Of a stretch of DNA of 64,000 nucleotides, positions 53,001 through 63,293 are shown in pieces. The notes under the pieces were generated by a model. That model saw nothing but the letters and a program-made list of their open reading frames with translations. It ran no database searches and was not told where the DNA came from. Positions within the stretch are counted from its first letter, which is position 1, and every line of letters begins with the position of its first letter. The position numbers and the translations under genes were made by a program. The DNA lies in NCBI GenBank assembly GCA_019828595.1, contig JAHQRK010000007.1, positions 1,178,001 through 1,242,000 on the forward strand, read 5' to 3'. This DNA is from Aphanomyces cochlioides. Lineage: Eukaryota > Oomycota > Saprolegniomycetes > Saprolegniales > Verrucalvaceae.

Positions 53001-54565
53001 GGTGTAGCTCGACACCGAAAGCCACGAGTTTGACGGGAGTTTTCTCCCTGATGCATATTTTCACGACGGAAGTGTCCTGTCCAAAGCAACAGCCAGCATG
53101 GCAAGTCCTCCGCGATGAATTCATGAGCATGGATGTGTGGGGATGGGGCAAAATTCCAGCATCGCCACCATCTCCACTGTTGATCAAATCCTCCTCAGCG
53201 CACTTGACAAGTCCGCGTCGTGTGTCGCCGATAAATATGGACGTCTTTGTCTCAGTGGACGTGGAGGAGCGCATGCAGGATGGGCTGTACGCCCCCGTAA
53301 CAGTCAAAGAAGACGGCACACTGCGGCTATCGCAGAATTCATCACGGCGGATTGTCGTTCGCATCGTTCAGGCCGATCAGAGACCGTTCTGTTTCCAATC
53401 CATCTCACAAGTTCGCATTGCTCCTGCACAACACGTCAAGGAGTCGACTCCATTCGAAGCAGCGAGCGCTTTGGGATCAGCTACACTTGGAGGTTTCTTC
53501 AAGCGCTTTGGCCCGAAAGAAGTAAGTCTTCACAATTGGCAAAGTTTATCGACTATGTGACATTGGTAGACGCAAGCTCCAGCTGACGACTGGACGTCCT
53601 GGACGACTCTTCCCGTTCGAACTCCAAGTCAAGTAGACCCTGAAGGTCGATCGATCGTCTGCGTTCTCAAATGGGAATCGAAATCCTCCGAAGCCATCAG
53701 TGTGAAAGGCCACCGTCGCGTCTTTCATGTTGCGTTGGCCCTGGAGACTTCTCTATCCACTGTACCAGTTATCATCTCGACAAAGTTCACGACCAAGACG
53801 TTGGCCAAGTTGAAACGAGAGACAGCGTGGTGGGCTCGAGAGCAAGTGAGTCGAATGCATCGACTTGGCCATTGGTATGCAGTCGATGTCGGTCACCAAG
53901 ACGCTGGACGACACGAAGTCGTGGCGGAAAAGCTCTTGGATCATTTTGGCCAAGGCATTGAAAAGCTTCAACTCCACCAATCCATGGAACGCTTTCGGCA
54001 GCAAATCGTGACGGAAATCAATGCACTCGTAGGCATTGTATCTCCTGATCGACTGGCAAACATGTCGAATGAATCGTTCCAAGTCCGTCAGCAATGCAAT
54101 GAATGGGTCGTTGTGAGCTTCAAGTACCCCGACTTGGTTCTCCATGCTACATCTGGCGTCGCCATGAGCTATCCCAATGCCAAAGACGCTCCATTTCCAT
54201 ATCTATCGCAAGCAATATCGGATCCCAACCCACTGGATCCCTACGCGGGTGAAATGAGTGGCTATCTAATGCTCCTAAACACAGCCATGGCGTGGAATCG
54301 GCGGTGGTTCGTGCTCCAGCGACCTCTGTTGTACTGTTACAAGACGTTTGCCAAGCACGATGTGGTGGGCGTGATGGACATTTCAAAGTGTGAATGCAGT
54401 GTCGAGAAGGCGTCGTCGCTGTTTCCGTTTTCATTTCGAGTGACAAGTTTTGCCGACAAGAGTGCGCTCACGTGGTATTTACAAGCATCGACGGCAGAAG
54501 AGATGAAAGTGTGGACAATGGCGTTGACGTCAAGAGCCAAGACAACGACCGATGCAACCGAGTAA
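50063..54565 (+). CDS. Kinesin-3 (KIF1/Unc104-type) motor
   Basis: Thirteen exons join to 3948 nt, 1315 residues; the introns are 42-56 bp. Exons: 50063-50374, 50426-50581, 50626-50829, 50877-50984, 51041-51079, 51123-51335, 51379-51840, 51883-52030, 52080-52160, 52203-52259, 52304-52961, 53008-53521, 53570-54565. The motor head has [11 protein letters not shown]-loop [12 protein letters not shown] (across an intron), switch [10 protein letters not shown] and switch [11 protein letters not shown], then neck coiled coil. An FHA-like domain ([20 protein letters not shown]) follows, then the KIF1B and DUF3694-type region and a C-terminal PH domain ([19 protein letters not shown]). This is the vesicle-transport kinesin-3 layout with a lipid-binding tail. 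A decayed copy of its 3' end lies at 57155-57750. Confidence 0.95.
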
Positions 54566-54604
54566 CACCGTTTGATGTAATGAAATCAAGTTATAGTCCT
54601 GACT

Positions 54605-54875
54605 ACTCATGCGTCTCGCCGTCATCTTGCGACAATGTCTCTGTACGATTTGCCCTGCGATTTCTCGACCTTAGCGATGACGGGCGTCTTTTGATTGTCG
54701 ATTTTCTATCGTGCATGCATAAAAGTAACTCGTTGGGATTTCACGACAAGTTTGTGACTGCACGCATGATGGAAAATCGGCAATCAAAAGACGGCCGTCA
54801 TCACTCAGGTCGAGAAATCGCAGGGCAAACCGTACACTTTCTCCATCAGCCACGTATGCGTGAAATGCATCCACG
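54605..54875. repeat. Inverted duplication of a gene fragment
   Basis: About 75 bp around 54645-54720 reappear in inverted orientation at about 54758-54833. The arms share GATTTGCCCTGCGATTTCTC, GACGGGCGTCTTTTGATTG (one mismatch) and a third block. In both orientations the arm encodes VRFALRFLDLSDDGRLLI, so one family fragment has been duplicated as a hairpin. It begins some 40 bp after the kinesin stop. Confidence 0.85.
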
Positions 54876-55130
54876 AGCGGTCGATTTTGTCAGCATCTTG
54901 ATCGAAATGACTGGCGAGGGCGTCAGTGTTGAGTTGAGGAGAGTTTTGCGAATACCCTTGGTCGTTCTTGTCCGAGTCGTAGCAGAATTGCAGCAGATGT
55001 CGCTGCAACTTCTTCAGCGAGTCTCGCTTTCTTGGCCTTGGGCTCGTATGACGAGGGCGACTTCCTGTCGCCTGAACTAGCGACACTGACCTTTTCTAGT
55101 GATGGACAATTGCAGATTGCTTTGACGAAC
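54671..55130 (-). pseudogene. Truncated copy of the local family (copy B)
   Basis: Minus-strand frames show SSYEPKAKKARLAEE (compare EPKSKKARHSEATDE in the intact copy), then VDAFHAYVADGESVRFALRF and DGRLLIADFPSC. The middle is out of frame and the C-terminal half is missing, replaced by the inverted fragment. It shows the start and the first 150 codons of the family only. Confidence 0.75.
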
Positions 55131-55339
55131 CGAACTTGAGTGCTGCACTTTCTGTGGTTCTGTGGTGGAGAGACGACGAACGCTCCAAAGACTTCATCGT
55201 CACTTTGAAGTATCACGCAGTACGAATACAGTACAGTAATTCAAGTGAATATATTATTGCACTCTTCCCTGTGAGCGTTGCTGAGGTGGATGCGAACAAC
55301 GAGACAGACGTAGTGTGGTGTTGCTCCTTGTTAACTTGA

Positions 55340-55440
55340 TTATTGCATAACCAGGATGAAGTGATCACAATCCAAGCCGCAGAGTATTTGATCAACCAAG
55401 GAACCGCCGTTGACACATTGAACTCTGTTCACTGTGGCCA
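55340..55440 (+). pseudogene. Ankyrin-type 3' fragment (copy 1)
   Basis: A plus-strand stretch encodes VITIQAAEYLINQGTAVDTL NSV, which is like the fragments at 58975-59216 and 60560-60716. No start or stop is present. It lies 120 bp beyond the 5' end of copy B, on the opposite strand, as in the other units. Confidence 0.6.
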
Positions 55441-55619
55441 CCGCTGGTGGAAAGCTCTGTTCGTCGTCATGGAGCCTCGTGTTGCAGTCTCAGGTCCATT
55501 GCCACATGCGCTCAGCAACATGATTTCGAGTCACCCAGTTGACAATCACCACTCTTATCATCACTGAGCTCGAGCACGCACTTCTTCCCCAATCACAAAC
55601 TTACTCACGCATCTACGAA

Positions 55620-55810
55620 CATTGTTGTCCAACATGGCGATCAATATAACTACAAATCTACACATCATCGAATTCTACCACCGCCACCACGCATGGTTTC
55701 TGACAGGGTCACTCTTGCAATGTTTGTTGTTGGAAGTGAATGGCAAAGTGATAGAAATTGAAACTTGTCGCTACGACATCCTCACCTTTCGCAGTGCAAG
55801 CTACAAGTGA
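55620..55810 (+). pseudogene. Short fragment of the local family (copy C)
   Basis: A plus-strand stretch resembles the middle of the family: PPPPRMVSDRVTLA (compare PPPPRTVSDWVTFAVE) and CLLLEVNGKVIEIETCRYDI (compare ILLLKVNATATELEYRQYAI). Frames are interrupted; the fragment is short and only partly alignable. Confidence 0.6.
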
Positions 55811-56105
55811 ACTTCACCCCCTATAAATCCCGATGCGAGCATGGCCAAGCATGATATGTCACCTGTGGTGGATATTTTGATGAGTGAACAGAGTCCTTGT
55901 CTCTCGTTTCAACGGTGATGCAGCGTGCGTTCACTACTGTACTAGCATATTCAAGAGTTAACAGCAAATTGACAGTTCGACAAGAGCAGTTGAAGTTCTG
56001 TGAGCCACGTCCCAGTTCGAGAGAGAAGATAGAGTCGCATCGCAGTGCGGGAATTATTTGCCACATTTTCAATCCAAGACAGCGGAACTCACTTTGGTGG
56101 TAATC

Positions 56106-56919
56106 ATGGCGGAAAATCCTTCAATTATGGCAAAAACAGTCCACGACATTCGTGACATCATGAATGCTCTCAATTATGACGACCTCGCCATGCATTTCGA
56201 CCAAGAAGCCGACGAAATTGATCCCTACGTCGTTTGTGAAGGAGTGTCTGTGGATGTTTTCAATAAGTACGTTGATGAAGAAGACGAAAGCCTGCCGGTT
56301 CGACTTCAATTTCTCGACCTCAGTGACGATGGGCGCCTTGATCGTGGACCTTGCAACGACAGTGCATGAGAGCACCAAATGTGTCCTTGGAACCGAGTTC
56401 GTCTTTGCAAGTGGAAATAGACATGCAATTGGGAAGCGTGGCTCGATGACAGTGAGTAGAAATGCGCTTCCCCACAAGGGAGCCGATGCAACTTATGGGC
56501 CAATGCGGGATACACTCAACCGAACACCACCACCGCCACCTCGAACGGTCTCTGACTGGGTGACATTTGCTGTGGAGGTTGGAAGAAGTCAAACCTGGGA
56601 GAGTCTCACAAGAGCTGCGAGATGGTGGGTTGGATATATTGGTATCCAGTACATTCTGTTGTTGAAAGTGAATGCCACAGCGACCGAGTTGGAGTACCGC
56701 CAGTATGCCATCGTTTGCCTTGGGACCTTTCCAGATCCACCAACAGTGAGTGGGGTAGTTCGACGCGATGCTCCACCCGATGCCGTTGCTGATAGTGTCG
56801 CCTTCAACATGCGTCGTATCTTATCCATCCCAGCGCATGATGCTCTTCCTGAGGGTGTAAATGAAGCCGCTGTCGTCAACCTGCGCGATGTCTTGAATCA
56901 AGTGTGGCGTCATATCTAG
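56106..56919 (+). pseudogene. Near full-length copy of the local family with one frameshift (copy D)
   Basis: The ATG at 56106 opens MAENPSIMAKTVHDIRDIMN, then VVCEGVSVDVFNKYVDEED and LQFLDLSDDGRL, where the frame breaks near 56336-56340. It continues in another frame as LIVDLATTVHESTKC through GADATYGPMRDTLNRTPPPP, DWVTFAVEVGRSQTWESLTR, WWVGYIGIQYILLLKVN and FNMRRILSIPAHDALPEGVN to a stop at 56919. The family, intact at 59321-60319, is unknown to me. The C-terminal half has the pattern of a PD-(D/E)xK or Uma2-like nuclease core (DATYGP, then AVEVGRSQ); this is inference. Confidence 0.75.
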
Positions 56920-57154
56920 CGTGTGCATCTTAGTGTAGTTACCATTATCCAGAATGTCTTGACAAAGTCGTCGTTGTCATCTAGAAGAAGCAAGTCAACT
57001 ACCATGGTATGTCAAAGTAGTCATGGACAAGCCATTATCAAAGATTGCCAAACATTGATTATGTATTTCGTGGGTGTCAAGCTGATGCGCACTAGTGACG
57101 CTAACTATGCAATACCTAGATTGCATCTAGGTCCCACTAGCGCTCGATTTCCTC

Positions 57155-57750
57155 CAGCAATGCAAAGAATGGGTCGTAGTGAGCTCCAAGTACCCCACCA
57201 CGTCCGGCGTCGCCATGAGCTATCCCAATGCCAGAGACGCTCCGTTTCCATATCTATCGCAAGCAATATCAGATCCCGATCTATTTGTCACGTACGGCAA
57301 CCCTGAAAACCCCCTGCCCTTACACAAGCCCTACTTCGCGACCAGATTTCCTGACTGGATTAGCTGCAGATAGTTAACTTTGGCTTTTGCCACCGACCTA
57401 ACAAGTGTCGTTGCCTCAGTTCCCGACCGACGCCTCAGAGCCTACGAAGACCCTGTTTTCACGTGTTTCACGTGACATATTGGATCCCTACGCGGGCGAA
57501 ATGAGTGGCTATCTCATGCTCTGGAACACAGCCGTGGCGTAGAATCGGCGGTGGTTTGTGCTCCAGCGACCTCTCTTGTACTGTTAGAAGACGTTTGCCA
57601 AGCATGATGTGGTGGGTGTGATGGACATTTCAGTGTGTCGAGAGAAGTCGTCGTCGCTATTTCCATTTTCATTTCGAGAGTGCATTCACGTGGCATGTAC
57701 AAGTGTCGACGGCAGAAGAGATGAAAGTGTGGACGGTGATGTTGACGTAA
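57155..57750 (+). pseudogene. Decayed copy of the kinesin 3' end
   Basis: 57155-57275 matches kinesin coding 54091-54228 (GTCGCCATGAGCTATCCCAA in both) and 57478-57750 matches 54229-54540 (GGATCCCTACGCGGG, then the PH-domain part). Between them lies an unrelated insert of about 200 bp. The copy has TAG where the gene has TGG (GCGTAGAATCGG) and other stops and small deletions, so it is non-functional. No introns fall in the corresponding part of the gene, so DNA duplication and retroposition cannot be distinguished by that criterion. Confidence 0.9.
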
Positions 57751-58059
57751 TGACATCGAGGATATTTGTGATCATGCTATTACTGTAGATCGGAGAAGAT
57801 TTTCGATGAGAGTGTCAAGCCAACCGTGAGTTACTTGCTAGCTGTCAAGATGGCGCGCAGGTTGACGACAGCAGCTTCGTTGACACCGGAAAATAAAGAG
57901 CTTCATGCGCAGTGATTGATTAGATAGGCGCATGTCGACGCTGGCACCGGAATCGGGTGGGTCGAATATCACCAGTCGCTGTTGGTGGATGTAGGAGTTT
58001 TAGACTGGCGATGTCACATTAACGATACTAGTACGATAACTTGGCCACCATCCCGTTGC

Positions 58060-58260
58060 CGTTGTCTGATTCTCCAAGGTTTAACTCCTTCCAACCTCCG
58101 CCACCAGTGTCACCCAGTCAAAGACCATGCGAGGTGGCGGCGGTGGTGTTCAGTTGATTCTATTCCACATCGGTCCATAAGTTGAATCGGCTATCTTGTC
58201 GGGAAGCGCGGCCCTTCTCACTGACATCGAGCTAAGTTCAGCTCTCTTGGATTGCAGTTG
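58060..58260 (-). pseudogene. Fragment of the local family (copy E)
   Basis: The minus strand reads SVRRAALPDKIADSTYGPMW, then a stop where the other copies have RTPPPP, then PPPPPRMVFDWVTLVAEVGR. The rest of the family is absent on both sides, although a minus-strand frame continues upstream to 58503 with unrelated sequence. Confidence 0.7.
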
Positions 58261-58559
58261 CAAGTGTGGCAAACGATTCTCGTTGTCGGAAAACGTGGAA
58301 GAGACTCGGGATGCTGAATTACTGTAAACTGGACTTCCATCACGGGCCATGAACCTAAGCATCTCTCCTTTCTGGCTTAACGTTAGAAAGGCTACACCGC
58401 TTTCCATTATGCTGCAGTCCGCGGTCAAATTGACAATGTTCGCATGCTTCTTCAAGCCGACAACATTGATATCCACGCCAAGACAAAAGCACGACCACTC
58501 CAATCTTTGCGCAGACTCTGACGGACAGTTAGGACGGCGATTCCGTCATCTATCTCGCT

Positions 58560-59216
58560 TGTACGTCGGGAAACACTTCTGTGGTCGACGAGATCCTCAA
58601 GCGGATTCCAGACATCAATGCTGCCAACGATGTACTCTACACAACATCACTGAGGTCATCTTGGCTCATCAAAGGCTTGCTTAGGAGAATCAAACGCCGC
58701 TGATGACTGCCGCCATCTTCAGTTGGATTGAAATCGTTGCCAAACTCATCAGTTGCGGCGCCCACTTGACGATTCGAGATGCGGTGCGTTGTCAACAAGA
58801 CTGGTAATTCCTTTGACTCACTTTGCTCTTTCCTAGCGACATGACGGCTCATGCAGTCTACTGCGGCGCCAAGTTGGAGGTTGTTCTGTGTTTGGTCGAT
58901 GCCAATTCGGATGTGAACAACGCGATACACGTACGTGGACATCGCCCCGTCCTTAGTTGACTCATGAGGATGTTCATGCGCAGGATGAAATGAAAAACAC
59001 GATTCTCCACGATGTGATCACGGGAACGACCGTCCAAGTCGCAGTGTATTTGATAGCGCGCCGTGAACGCATTAAATTCTGTGCGCTGAGACCATCTATT
59101 TGGCATCTCATGAGCTCTGATCGTAGGAAAACAAAACGCCCGCAATGTTGGCCAAACAAGTAGACCGTGATGATATGATAGACATGCTCATCCAGCATGG
59201 CGCCGAGCTAGCTCCA
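58560..59216 (+). pseudogene. Decayed ankyrin-repeat gene, 3' part (copy 2)
   Basis: Plus-strand segments in changing frames encode ankyrin units: VVDEILKRIPDINAANDVLY, EIVAKLISCGAHLTIRDAV, VYCGAKLEVVLCLVDANSDV, EMKNTILHDVITGTTVQVAV and KTPAMLAKQVDRDDMIDMLI, ending QHGAELAP-stop at 59216. Short GT-AG introns may join some of the parts, but the frame is not recoverable by eye throughout. It ends about 100 bp before the stop of copy F on the other strand. Confidence 0.65.
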
Positions 59217-59320
59217 TGATAAAGCGCCTTCTGCAAATCATATCGACGACGATTCTTTGTTATTCATCACCATTGGCCTATTGCATTGTCGTCTTTTGGC
59301 ATTTCCATGGTGTGCATGAA

Positions 59321-60319
59321 CTAGATGGGATGGCTGAAACCTCCATAGACGATATTCAGAACGTTGCGCAGGTCAACATCAGCGAAGTCGTTCACTCGCT
59401 CGGGGAGAGCTTGATCGACAGGGATAGACAAGATACGGCGCATGTTGAACGAGACAATGTCTCCTGGATTTGGCGCTTCGTTTCGTCGAACTGTTCCATT
59501 CGCTGTTGGTGCATCTGGAAGAGGCCCTGGGATGACTATGTCGTAGAGACGATATTCCAACTCGGTCGCGTCGTCATTCACTTTCAGCAGCAGTATGTAC
59601 TGAATGCCAACATATCCAGCCCACCATGTTGCTGTTCTTGTCAGACTGTCCCATCCTTGACTTTTTCCAGCCTCCACCGCCAGTGTCACCCAGTCGTTGA
59701 CTGTGCGATGTTGCGGCGGTGGTGTTCGATTGGGTGTATCCTCCCTCGGTCCATAGCTTGCGTCAGCCTCCTTGTCGTGAGCCCCAACTCGGTGTGCCGT
59801 CATCGAGCCTCCTAGCGCAATCGCATCTCCGTGTCCCATTGCAGACAAGAACTTGGCCTCAAAGAATCTCGTGATGCTTTCATGCAGTCTTGATGGAAGT
59901 TCCACAATCAATAGACGTCCGTCGTCAGCGAGGTCGAGGAAACGTAATGCAAACCGCAGCTCTTCACCATCGGCAACATACTCGTTGAAAGCTTCAACAG
60001 AAACGCCGTCGCAAACGACAAAGGGACCGGCATCGTGGTCAAGATGATTGGCGACGTCGTCAAAGTCGACTTCGGAGATAATGCGTTGAATGTCCGCCGC
60101 CGTCCTTGCCTGTGTCGTGGCGGGCATGATTGCGAGAGCAGTAGATTTTTCTTCGATTTCTGGAGCTGCAGACTTCTCTTCGATAGCGCGAGCAGAAGAT
60201 TTTTCTTCGATTGCTGGAGCTCCAGGTTTCTCGTCAGTTGCTTCACTGTGTCTAGCCTTCTTGGACTTGGGCTCGCAGGAGTAAAACGATTCGCCGTCGC
60301 GTGAACTTGGGACACTCAT
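59321..60319 (-). CDS. Lineage-restricted protein with a possible Uma2/PD-(D/E)xK-like domain (copy F)
   Basis: The only intact member of the local family: 332 residues from the ATG at 60319 (MSVPSSRDGESFYSCEPKSK). Residues 15-60 are basic then imperfectly repeated (PAIEEKSSARAIEEKSAAPE). Residues 75-160 hold DIQRIISEVDFDDVANHLDH and VVCDGVSVEAFNEYVADGEE. The second half has DASYGPREDTPNRTPPP, VTLAVEAGKSQGWDSLTRTA, WWAGYVGIQYILLLKV and FNMRRILSIPVDQALPE. The spacing Asp (DASYGP) to Glu (AVEAGKSQ) followed by a helix and hydrophobic strand recalls Uma2-type nuclease folds. That assignment is a guess; no catalytic Lys is evident at the xK position. Confidence 0.65.
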   Translation of the reverse strand: MSVPSSRDGESFYSCEPKSKKARHSEATDEKPGAPAIEEKSSARAIEEKSAAPEIEEKSTALAIMPATTQARTAADIQRIISEVDFDDVANHLDHDAGPFVVCDGVSVEAFNEYVADGEELRFALRFLDLADDGRLLIVELPSRLHESITRFFEAKFLSAMGHGDAIALGGSMTAHRVGAHDKEADASYGPREDTPNRTPPPQHRTVNDWVTLAVEAGKSQGWDSLTRTATWWAGYVGIQYILLLKVNDDATELEYRLYDIVIPGPLPDAPTANGTVRRNEAPNPGDIVSFNMRRILSIPVDQALPERVNDFADVDLRNVLNIVYGGFSHPI

Positions 60320-60559
60320 CTTTTCTTTCGGAAAAATGGGAATGGACAATCGGTCCGAAAATCTGAACGGGATTGCAGCACTTTCTGCGGTGAAGAGACG
60401 ACCTCTTCGAAAGCATCATGCAGTGATCAATTGAATATTGCACTCTTCCCTTCAAGGCATGAGATGAGCGCTGCTGTGTCGAATATGAACAATACGATAG
60501 GCGTACTGTATGTTTGCCGTCACTCCTTGTAAATTTGACTGTGTTCACATCTGGATTGA

Positions 60560-60716
60560 AATGAAGAACACAAATCTCCATGATGCTGAACGATGTCGAA
60601 ATCGTAGAGTATTTGATTAATCCAGGCGCTGTCGTGAACGCGTTGAATTTTCACGTTGATCGAGGCGATACGATAGACCTGCTCGTCCAGCACGGAGCCG
60701 AGCTAGCACCGTGATA
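60560..60716 (+). pseudogene. Ankyrin-type 3' fragment (copy 3)
   Basis: A plus-strand stretch encodes VEIVEYLINPGAVVNALNFH, then DTIDLLVQHGAELAP-stop at about 60716. It matches the 3' end of copy 2 (MIDMLIQHGAELAP) and the segment at 55340. It lies about 240 bp beyond the 5' end of copy F, on the opposite strand, repeating the arrangement of copy B with copy 1. Confidence 0.7.
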
Positions 60717-60813
60717 AAGCACATTCATGTCAAATTCTTCTTACAAGCCATCCTGTGAATTGTCACGAGACTTGGACATGGTACGCCTGCCTTTGCCGCA
60801 CTTTCGCGAGTTA

Positions 60814-61112
60814 ATTCCATAAACAACACATATTCCGGATAATATTCCATAAAAAGACACTCATGAGTGCCTGCTCTGAAATTCAACGCAAGTCCAAGGC
60901 CGACAAACTCGTCGGAGGGCGACGCAGTTTGCAGCGCGAGGCGCAGTTAGCAATTTCAAAACGTTGGAAATGAGCTAGGCATTGGGGTTCTGTCGTTGGT
61001 ATGCCGAGACTTAGTTTATCAAAATGGTCAGCTGGTCAGCCTGCAGACTCGCACATTTTACGAGGAGTGTCTTTTATGGAATATTATCCGGAATATAAGC
61101 TGTTTATGGAAT
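60814..61112. mobile_element. MITE with about 50-bp terminal inverted repeats
   Basis: The left end, ATTCCATAAACAACACATAT then TCCGGATAATATTCC, is complemented at the right end (61065-61112) with few differences. The element is 299 bp and is flanked by TA on both sides (60812-60813 and 61113-61114). It has no coding capacity. TA duplications suggest mobilisation by a Tc1/mariner-group transposase. Confidence 0.85.
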
Positions 61113-61437
61113 TACAGAGGCCTGGTAAATATACAAGTATAGTGGTACACTATTTTGATTGGGCAAGAGGTCTTCCCTCGCCCTTATCAATTTTCACAAT
61201 ATTCTCTAAACATTATATACTTGTATATTTAATACTTTAATATTCACACAGCCAGCAAATATACTAAACAAGCTGCCTTCAAAAACTATCAACTATAATA
61301 AGCAATAAATATGGATGACATTACAATAGACAATGAGAATGACTCATTTTACACAAGGGTTCTCCCTTGTGTAGAAGCCAATTCAAGAAAGTCTCTAAAT
61401 AGTGTCGATATGAAAATATATACTAGTGTGAATATTA

Positions 61438-62756
61438 TCAACTAGTTTTCTTGGGAATTGCTTTATCAAAAGCTTTCTTGATCGTTTCAGGGGATATTAA
61501 ATCCCATGCCTTGATTGCCCGCTTGATACAGACCATGCGCTTCTCAACAGCGCTTGAAGGGTGGTGGGTTTCTTGTAGCTACAAATTTCTCAATTTAGCC
61601 TTAAAAGGACCCATGACCCTGACGTCTAAGGGCTGCAAAATAGACGTCATATTGGGAGGGAGAGTATACACTGTCGAGCTCAATTCCTCTTCAATGTATT
61701 GAATGTTCTTTGGGGTTCGATGAGCCTCAAAGTTGTCAGTCAAGATCAACGAAGGTCTCACAATTTCCGGTCTAACACTAATAAATAAATTAAAAATAGT
61801 ATATTACCTTAAAATAGTGCCAAGATAGAAATTCCATCCTTCACCGTCGATCCATGCATTCTTTTGGACAGCATAAAAATGGCCAGGGATAGGTCCGAAG
61901 CTCGTTTGCATCAATCAAGCCCCCTGGCTTGCCTTTGACAACAAAAAGAATAGATAATTTATCTCCTAAATAGAGTTAGTAAGACTAAAAATGGGAAAAA
62001 ATACCGCTACGTTTCGCTGCTAACACAGCTGTAAGACGACAGGATTTGTCCGCGCGGGAAATGCTGACATCGCTGCCCCTCTGAGCGAGGATATAGCGCG
62101 GAGGAGTGTCAAAATAGATGCCAGTTTCATCACAATTGATGACGTCACTGGAATCAAAATGATCGTTTTCGATCCAAAAATCATCGAGAAATTTCGCTCG
62201 AACCTCGAGCATCTGCAATGTTGTCATTGCTTTTGCTGTCGAGGCTCGTCGGTGCGAAAAACCGTGCCTATAGACAAATTCCCTACATAAATTGAATAAA
62301 GACTTATAGGGATCCTCCTTTGAGGCCAAATACTCATTAACCCATTCCTGATGATTACCTTTGACTTGTTGAACTACATGGTAAGTCGTCAAGGGAAAGT
62401 TCTTTTCCCTCATGGCAACCATGTAGTCCAATAAATCCTAATATAACAATGAGATAAACTTTATTATAATGACTTACATCGCCTCCAGGAAGGATTTCTT
62501 TGCGGCCTGGGGCCCCTAAGTGCTGTCGTCTCTTTGCCAAGAGAGACGCTTGAATCGTGTTCTTCTATCGTGCACAATTTTGAACGGTGCGGAGTGGAAT
62601 CCAACTTAGTTCAGCGACTTGCTTTTGTGTGTGCTCTGATAGAGCACGCAGAACATTTCGTTTTCTCTCCAGGCTGTACCGGCGCCGAATCTTCACAATC
62701 TTAACTTCATCGTCCATGTCGAAATTTGAATGGACTTCTATCAACCATTTATCCAT
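61438..62756 (-). pseudogene. pogo/Tigger-type transposase, spliced but damaged
   Basis: From the ATG near 62756 the protein starts MDKWLIEVHSNFD, has a helix-turn-helix region (SLERKRNVLRALSEHTQKQV) and meets a TAG in frame (after QNCAR). Introns of 40, 39 and about 30 bp then join LLAKRRQHLGAPGRK, LDYMVAMREKNFPLT, the first Asp (SDVINCDETGIYFDTP), GDKLSILFVVKGKPGG, and after a one-base frame break near 61890 AVQKNAWIDGEGWNF, the second Asp (SLILTDNFEAHRTPK) and the third (ILQPLDVRVMGPFK). The stop is at 61438-61440. One nonsense codon and one frameshift make it inactive. Confidence 0.85.
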
Positions 62757-63293
62757 CCTCTCTCTTTTCCCTCCAAAATATCATCATTGTTAAATTTTAT
62801 ATTGTGATTTTCGTCCAAATTTGCCAATTTCAGGCGATATTTCCAATCGCCTCCAAATCGACCAGACGATATGATTGGCTAAAAATAATTTTATTTCAAT
62901 TGATTGGCTAAAAACTGACCTTAGTTTGTGTGAAAAAATGCTGGGGGTGGCACTTAATCTCTATGACTCTGAATGACTTCGCAGGGTGACCTCATCTCGT
63001 AGAGCATTCCACATTAATCAGCGCACTTCACGTTGAGTGGAGAGGTCACTGGCCTCGCCAGCGCAGCGACAAGGCTTCATCGATTTCGTGTACCGTCCAG
63101 ATCACGACTTCAACAAAGGACCAAAACTACCTTCTAAAATTGATATTTGCATAATATTTCAGAGGTCTGGCGATTCGCCGGCGGTTGATCCAACCAATCG
63201 CAGGAGGAAAATTTGAGTAGAACACACAATACTAAAATATGTTAGAGGTCGCAAGAATCGGTCTCAAAGTTCAAGTACAACTGTACGTGTATA

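Noticed and set aside
54640..54735. The plus-strand VRFALRFLDLSDDGRLLI stretch as a C-terminal extension of the kinesin
   Set aside because: The kinesin frame stops at 54563-54565 after a complete PH domain, and the stretch belongs to the local orphan family as an inverted duplicate.
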